Shown one piece after another: positions 33,516 to 42,500 of a DNA stretch of 64,000 nucleotides. The DNA is taken from the NCBI GenBank assembly GCA_934045905.1, contig OW203770.1, positions 372,001 through 436,000 of the forward strand, given 5' to 3'. A program made the translations under genes and the position numbers. Below the pieces are notes generated by a model. That model worked only from the letters and a program-made list of their open reading frames with translations. It did not search any database and had not been told where the DNA came from. The DNA is from Leuctra nigra (lineage: Eukaryota > Arthropoda > Insecta > Plecoptera > Leuctridae). Positions within the stretch are counted from its first letter, which is position 1; each line of letters starts with the position of its first letter.

Positions 33516-36500
33516 GTACGTCATGCAGTGCTCTGCGAGGTAATCGGCAGATAAAGCCGTTACAATCACATTTCTTGTAATGTGAAGTGGGGCCGTGAAA
33601 GATGACAATTCGTTTTACACTTATCTAGTCGGGCGCTAGCTCGACGCTGCCAAGCACCGCTCTAATACAACGTGCGAGCTACTACCAGACTTATACTGCA
33701 AGCGCTTCGGGCCCGATTTCGGGGTGTCAGTACGCATGCAAGCATTTAGAAATGAAAGTTGAAAACCATGGTTATCGGGTATATTTAGCCACCTGACAAC
33801 ACCTAACCAAATATCAAAGTGCTGCGATCATCCCTTCGGGGTGAATTTTGGGCCTCAAACATGCAAGGATTGACTTTCATGTTAGTTAGTTAGTTAGTTA
33901 GGCACGGTCAATTTGTTTGCCCCTCTCCACAGGCTGAACGGTTTGTCCTAGAGAGTTGAAATTTGGCAGAGACATAGAGTCATATTTATAGCAGTGCCCT
34001 TTGAAAGAAAATCTGAAACATTTTGACCGGAAGTGAAGTTATTACAATTTTAAATTTAAAATATTTTAAAAGTCAAACGGGTCCATCGAGAGTTTTGAAA
34101 TTTGGCAACAATAAAGACAATGTATTGCTAGACACTCCACTTCAAGAAAAATCAATAAATTTAAACCGGAAGTGGGAAAATTATCAATATTTACGTTCCG
34201 CCCTTCTTCTTTGATACACTAAACAGCGGCTCTAATTCCCATCGGACTGATAGCTCATGTTAGGAAGGCAGCTGGCTTCGACATCTGCATAACACGTTCG
34301 ATTCCCGATCCCGGAAAACTTTTTTTTTCATATATTATTTTTTAATTTGTATAAGCGATGATACCTTCATGGATATATATTCAAATGAGACTACCAATGG
34401 ATGCTGTGAAGATCATCAATAGACCGAAACATCGCAATCGCGGCACGCCAGTTGCCATCGTGAACACTGAAGATATCAGGGAATCAGGAATTGCGCACGT
34501 CGTTTTACGCTCTACCTTTCTTCTTTGATATACTACACAGGTTTATATTTCAGTGTGGCGAATTGGCTCGGTCACATGAGGCAAGTGACTTCGATCACGG
34601 CGTTGCCGGGTTCGATCCCCGTAACAAACGTTTTATTTTTTATCTTTTTATTTACTTAAAAAATGTTTAACCTTCTTGTGTATATATTCAAAATGTTAAT
34701 CCGAATACATTCAACGATTACATAGCTACTCTTTTTAATATTATACTCATTGGACTCTAGTAATGATTGTCAATGTACACGTTGTACGTAAAGTTGTGCA
34801 ATAAAACAATTCGTGGTCATGCTAATCAACAGAATCTTGGTGGCTCAGTTACTAAACTAGAAACCACACAAAAAAGGTTCCATTACTGGGTGCATAAGGT
34901 TGTCACAGCTTTTAATTTCTCCGAATTATTTAATTATGTAAAATTCAGTTAATTAAGTAAATAGTAAAATTCAGTGAAGGCTCCATAACTAATATTCAGA
35001 GTATTAGGTGTTTACAACTTTTCATTTGTCACACTTATTTAATTATTTAAAATAGAGTTAATTTGTCAATATTGGTGGCTCAACAAGAAACAAGAACAAC
35101 ACGAAACAAGAAACCACACAAAAAGGCTCCATTACGTGCATCCATTACGTGATCACAACTTTAAGTTTCTAAAATAAATTTAATTATTTTAATTATGCAA
35201 ATTTGTCGATCTTGATGGTTCAGATACGAAACAAGAAACCACACAAAATGGCTCCATTACTAGGTTTATTAGGTGTTTACAACTTAGTAAAAATTATTTC
35301 ATTATTTCAGATGTTGTAATCTGTCAATCTTAGAAGCTCGGTTACAATAAACAAGAAACTACACTAAATGGTCCATGATAATTAATGGAAATCTGTGGGT
35401 ATGAGAGATTTAAATTTCATTTCATCATCCAACAATGCTTACGTTAAAAAGTTAGAATAATAAAACGCTTTTAAATTGTCATGATTTATTTCCAAACTGT
35501 GAGTCAAAGTCTCATCAAGTGACATTGTTTAATGGAAATAAATGAAACTGAAACTGATGTTCCTCCTAATCTGACACTAATAAAATAAACATTGGTTTTG
35601 ATGCGAACGTTATATACGAAAGTGGTCTGGCTTGTTTACATCGGCAATACAATAATATTCTTCAAGTATCTAGGCAATAGCACGAAGTTGTTTCCTGGTT
35701 TGAAAATATGAAAATATTATCTTCCACAGCAACATCACAAAACAATATAATAATCACTAAATAAGATCAGTGGACTAATTAAAATGCAAGCTCGATAACT
35801 GTTTACAAGTACCTATAGAAGAAGACAACAATACTAAATGGACATCGATCGTATTTGCCATGAACAAACAAATGTAAACATTAAGTTGACCTGACAGGGA
35901 GAGGCAGAGAGGTGGAGATGCCAGGTATAGGCCGGCCCATGCTATCCGTGTACATAGGCGAGTAAGGCGGGTAGCGTAAATTTCATCACCCGTCATACTC
36001 CTTCCCACCAGCACTATAAACACCAGGTGGCTCAGCTAGTTAATCTTAACTAAGTTCCTTTTAAGTTACATTGCCTTCCAAAAACCATCCGGATTTTATT
36101 TAAAATGTGTTGTAAACATCTGTAAGCCTGCACGCTTTACCAATTGAGTTTATACTTCGGAACTTTGACATAAAAGAGTGAACATGGGAGAATTTAAAAA
36201 TGAGGAAACGCATTTGCAATCATCTTTCGTGTACCTTTCAGTTTACCTAGTGGCGACAAATACGCGTTTTACGAGATGAACGCACAAATTCCGGTTTACA
36301 CCGGAACAATACACCTACAATTTACGTTATTCACATGACTCAAAGCTGTGAACTTTTAACAAATTATAATTTGATATAACTCAAATTCAACCAAAAGAAA
36401 TGGACCCTTTCGTTATACTAACTTCGGAACTATTGAAATAAAAACAGAAAACTTTAGACAAGAAGTGACGTTGTTGGCGTTAACTGTAATGATAGGTAAC

Positions 36501-39500
36501 ACTTAATGATCAGTGAAAGCTGCTATAAACTTATACCCCATATGACATGTTGTACAAAAACAAAAACTTGTAAAAAAAAACTGCCAAGCACCTTCCCACT
36601 TAAAACAATTGAGATCTAAAAGAAGGGCCAAGCAATAATATATTGTTTAAACATTTTCGCACTTAAAATTCGTGAAATCATTTCGCCCAGTTACTGCCGC
36701 CAAGCACAACACTAAAAACCTAATGTTGTGTCCAAATTTGAAGAATACAATCTAAGTGAACCATCATTGTAAATTTAACAAAATTATAAAAATTAAAAAC
36801 GACTTCAAAATAAATTTAAAATTGAAATTAAAAAAATTAAAAATAAAGCTTGGCGCATTGAATTTGCACCGACCATATTGTAGACTTCCTCTATCTTCTT
36901 CCTACTTTCTGTCTTTCTTCGGCTCCTGTATCGTCATCTTCTTTCTTATGTTGCCTTCTTCTTGACACAATGCGCCTAGCTTTATTTTTAATTTTTTTAA
37001 TTTCAATTTTAAATTTATTTTGAAGTCGTTTTTAATTTTTATAATTTTGTTAAATTTACAATGATGGTTCACTTAGATTGTATTCTTCAAATTTGGACAC
37101 AACATTAGGTTTTTAGTGTTGTGCTTGGCGGCAGTAACTGGGCGAAATGATTTCACGAATTTTAAGTGCGAAAATGTTTAAACAATATATTATTGCTTGG
37201 CCCTTCTTTTAGATCTCAATTGTTTTAAGTGGGAAGGTGCTTGGCAGTTTTTTTTACAATATTAGGTACTTAGGACACTGTAATTAGATTTGTATGATGT
37301 TTTTAGTTAGAATATATGCTATTCTACACAGGGACCCGAACCGGAACCGGAACCGGAACCTAGAACCGGTATGAACCTTTATAATTTCGGAACCAGAACC
37401 GGAACCGGAACCGTTATACATTTTTCACAAAGAACCGGAACCGGAACCCGAACCTTTATAATCAATTAGGTTCTTAAAGGTTCTTAAAGGTTCTTTAAGG
37501 TTCCTTCTTTTAATGAAAAATCATGTATATCACTTGGATATAATATTATTCACAAAGTTGTATAAAGTTTATTTTTTGAAAAAAAATTCAAAATGTATTT
37601 TTTGTAGTAATTTTTAATGCTTGATAAGAAATAATAATTCTTCATTTGCAAACACTGCTCGAGTTTTCAATTTTTGAATCTGACTACTGCGATGAGAACT
37701 GCATTGCCGACAATTTGAATATTATAGCTCAGGAAAAATGAATGTTTACGTTGTCTTATGGAGAAATTTGCAGCCACTATACTGTCTCCTCTGATATTTA
37801 CTCTGCGCACCATCCTGTGAATTTTATACAGACACTGCCTACACCTGTGCTTGCATTCATAGGAAAATCCAAATCCAATAATTCCATTAAATTTGACATT
37901 GGTAATTTACTGAAGTTTTATAATATATAGTTTGATTTAAAATTTTAGAACCGGAACCGGAACCCGGAACCTTTATGCAGGAACCGGAACCGAACCTTTA
38001 AGAATATTTGTTTCAGAACCGGAACCGGAACCCGAACCTTTATAAAATAAAATTGTGGAACCGGAACCGGAACCCGAACCTTTATTCATAAAGGTTCGGG
38101 TCCCTGATTACATTACAGTTGTTATTACACCTTCCATCAGCTTCAATCTTCACAAATACATCGCTTATTATGCGTTTTAAACATTGATGACATGTCACAT
38201 AGAACTTGAACTCATTACAGTCTTTAAATAAGTTTTAATGAGTTTAAATTACCAATTTAGGAATTAATATCCTTTGGTAGTCTGTTGTACTCTCAAATAC
38301 ATTTAAAAATTTAAATTACAGTGTCCTAGGTGCATAATATCATTGAAAAACGAATTGTCATCTTTCTCGGCCTTTCACAGTTGCCCATTTCTTGCAGGCA
38401 GTGATGATTTCAGACATATTATTCGGGGGGGGGGGGGGGGGCTAATGCAAAGCTGGGGTGCAAAATGTAATCTGGAGAGGGGGGTGGGTGTACCCAAACG
38501 TAGTCCGCTTAGGAACTACTTTCATCATGGGGGGGGGGGGGGGGGGGATTGCGACAGTCAGGAGGGGGGTCTGGGGGGCAAAGCTCCCAGCCTTAGCCCC
38601 GCAGGGCGTTATTTAGAATAATTAAACCAGTTAAAAGTGATTCTGGGGCTTTAAAATGCACAAACCGAAGCAAAAAAACTCTTTTTGGAATATAAACATT
38701 TTAAAATCGATTCTGGGATGCTCTCAAATTACAAATTCTCAAATTACAGCAAAAGCTCACTATTTTTCGTTTTAATGAAAACATAATTCAAGAATTTTGT
38801 TTCTATAAAAGTACCTTCTCGGGTAATATACATAGGTATTAGTAGGTAGACATCTAAAATACTTTATTTCTGGATATGGATCATGTTTCACAGTTATATT
38901 TAAACAACGTTTCGATATGGTTTCGTCTAGATACATATCATATTTTACACATTTCCAGCCCAATCGGTCAAGAATTTACATACTTATTGCTATTTTAAGG
39001 CCGGTCATATATTTTTTCCCGCCAAAAGCGATTTGAAGCGGTTTTCGAGCGAAATACAAAATATAAACGACTATATTTAACAAACGGTTATGAAAATCGA
39101 AAAAGCAAGACCGAGGTGACATGTATTGAACCTTTATCTACATTTTCATCGCTTCTGTCATAACTTTGCTCCTACTATGTGGTCAGTATGTGTCGGGCAC
39201 GAAAACACTATAAGTAAATATACGGAGTGTTATCGTGCCCGACACATACTGACCACATAGTAGGAGCAAAGTTATGACAGAAGCGATGAAAATGTATATA
39301 AAGGTTCAATACATGTCACCTCGGTCTTGCTTTTTCGATATTCTTAACCGTTTGTTAAATATAGGTATTTATATTTTGTATTTCGCTCGAAAACCGCTCC
39401 AAATCGCTTTTGGCGGAAAAAAATATATTACCGCCCTTAAGTGTTTTGAATATCTGTCCAAAGAGATTGATGGACAAGTATAACATTTATGGTATTGGTC

Positions 39501-42500
39501 TGTATTATTGTTCCAGAGTGTTTATGGAAGTTGTAAGGAAATTTGGTAATAATGTAGTAAGTTTTCTTTGATTTAATGGATCGGGCTCGATTGGCGATGT
39601 CGTGCGAATCGGTGCTCGCTCATCAACGCGTTACACGGAGCGTTTTCCTAGTTTAGAGAATCTTAACTCGATATATTTTCTGGGACGTGCCTGTTTTACG
39701 CACCTATCACAGGATCCCGTTCAAAAGCTAGACACGAGACTGCTCTTATGACATTTTCAGATCGATTGGTTGAATTGTTTGCCATTGCAGGCGAATACAC
39801 AGAAAAACAAACCAGGGAGTAGGGACCGAGAAGAACCGTTATTTTTATAGGAACCGGAACCCTTATTAATATTAAATATTATTTGGGTTCTATAATTGAG
39901 CCTGGGTTCTTTAAATATTTAATTGCATTGATTTTTTAATTCATTGCTTTTCAAAATCTGAAATGATTTACTACCATTTACAGTTTTTCAAATAAATAAA
40001 CACCGAGTCAAATTAATGTTAGACATTTCTAAGCAAGTAAGTTCCCAAAAGTCGATTAAAAAAATTATTAATTGATTATTGTCTAAATTTGATGGAACCG
40101 ATTAGAACCCTTATGGAACCCAAATGGAACCGGAACCGTTATTCACTTGGGTTCCAGTCCCTGAAACAAACAAAAGATCGCACACAGAGGAAGAGTTGTA
40201 AGATCAGCGGTGACGCTCGCTCAGTATTTGTGATGTTTCTGTCTGTACTCAGGTCTTCTTCCAGCGTCATGAAATACGAGAAGACGCCCGGGACATCCGG
40301 CATACTAGGTCAGCAGTTTGAATACAAGATGGCGGCACTCGTGTTCCTGCGCGGAGTAAATCAGACATCTGGCTTGTACATGGGGACAAATGTCGCCGGC
40401 GCCGGAGCCTTTGATGACGTGGTATTTAAATACAAACATGATCCAGAGTTCCGGACCCTCTTCGTACAGTTCAAACATAATGAACCAGGAAACTTGATTA
40501 TTAAACTTGAGCAGCTTCTCAAACCATCTGGTGACTTCAGCATGTATAAATACTACAAGTCTTGGTGTGAAGTGGCGATGAAGGTAGAAAGTGAGGAAGG
40601 AAAGACACAGGGACTCTTTGGTAATAACTTCAGTAAATGTGAATTCCTTATTTTCACGAACGGCAAGATTGACAGGTCGTTGACTTCAGAAAGTCCTCAG
40701 AGAAATTATAGCAACACAGCTACATATTCATGCGCAACAAACAAGGATTATCCGCAATGTTATGCTTCTTACCTCAATGAAACAACAGTGAACAAGATCA
40801 AAGGTGCATGCGAGGAGCTGATGAGGAAATACAAAGATCTGAAAGATGATTCAACAGTTGTGAAGAAGAATGCCACGGAAAAGGATATGGAAGAAAACAA
40901 TGAGAAGAATCGGAAGGCAAAAGAACTGAAAGCTTGCATAAGGAAATACCCGGTTGAAGAGTTTCTGCAAAGTCTTCAATGGTTTACAGAGCAAGCTTCT
41001 GAGAAGGATCTGGTATCTCTCATTGAAGAAGAGATAAAGACAGCCATGGGGACAAGCGAGAAGGACACAGAGATGATTGCCAAGACTTTCGTAGAGAAGA
41101 TCAAACTTTGGTGGGAAAAAAATGAAAAAGAAAAGGACATAAAAAATGAAAAAGAAAAAGACATAAAAAATGAAAATGCGAAAGGAAAACAACAGGAAAA
41201 GGTAAAAGTAACATCAGATATTCTCACCGAGACTTCTCAGTTGTGGGAAGACATTGTTATCTCGCGGCTTAACTTGATGAATGAAGAGAAGAGGAAGGAG
41301 AAGGAAGCGTTGAACATCAACTTCACTGACCAAGAGATCAACTCATTCAACCAATCACTGTCCAGCAATGTGATTAACGTGACGTCACCACATTTCAAGT
41401 TAACTGGCGTTAAGATAAGTCAGTTGTTAGAGAAGAATCATGACAATAAGTACATCTTCATGACACAAGCATCTCTGTTGTCGAGGAAATCCGAGGTTCT
41501 GTGTTTGTGGCAGAGTGTGTGGTGTGACGTGTTGGTGGTAGAGTGCAGCACTGTCACTCAGTCACTTGTTGATGAGATAACCAGAGTCTCGCCAGGCAAG
41601 AAGCTGATTCTCCTCTCAGAGTCTGCGTTGCCAGGCTACCAACCACTCCAGGATGAGTTCAACTGGAACCAGCTGGAGGCGACGTCACAGAAGATGATTC
41701 TGGAGAAGAAAGTTGACTTCCAGGGGCGTGAAGTCAGCCTCGAGTCTGTGGTGGGGGAAAAGTGTTCACATTCTCTTGTCACTCAAGTACTTTCTCCCGA
41801 CACCAAGCTGTCATTCGGCAAGAAGATCCTTGACAATATCTCGTATTACATCCCTCGGAGCTTGCAGAGGTCAGATTATGTCAAAAAGGAAATCTTGAGT
41901 TCAATAGGTGATTATGTTATCATCAGCAATGTTAAAGAACAAGATGTCACCAGCTTGGAGGATTCTTACGGCATTAAGTTGAAGAAGCTGGATGAAAATC
42001 AAGACAATGTTTCTCATCGCTTCTACTGGACTGACAACACTTTCAACGCCGATACGTTCACAAGATTCTGTCAGAAGATTCCCGACAAGAATGTGCATTG
42101 GCTGTCAGTGGACCAGGACAATGATGTGTATTGGAAGCAATCATTCAACAACATGGATTGCATCAAGGAACACATTGACAAGAGTAAGAAGAGAATAATC
42201 ACTGCTGAAGACTTGAAAGACATTGTGAATGAGCGAGTTGTTCTCGTGGCTGCTGAACCTGGGATGGGTAAATCCACTTTCCTCAACAATGTGGTTCAAG
42301 TAGCTAAGAATGATGACAACTCTCTCTATGCAATTAGACTTGACTTAAATAATGTTACAAGACATCTGAAAGAACACGCAGAGTTGTATTTCACAGACCA
42401 ACAAAACATTACAAATTTCTTAATAGAAGAAGCTCGCAATTGTGACCTAGATGATGAAATTCTCCGATCACGATTGACACAGACAGGAACCGTCAATGTG

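Noticed and set aside
37329..38106. Exact 8-bp target duplication for the GGAACC element
   Set aside because: Flanking octamers ATTCTACA and ATTACATT match at only about half the positions.
40089..40252. Upstream extension of the NACHT protein (first 54 codons)
   Set aside because: Lies in two mobile-element remnants and begins at a TTG; a good acceptor follows at 40252.
41151..41192. Phe-rich minus-strand frames around 40851-41227 resembling membrane segments
   Set aside because: Antisense of the Lys/Glu-rich linker; hydrophobicity is an artefact.
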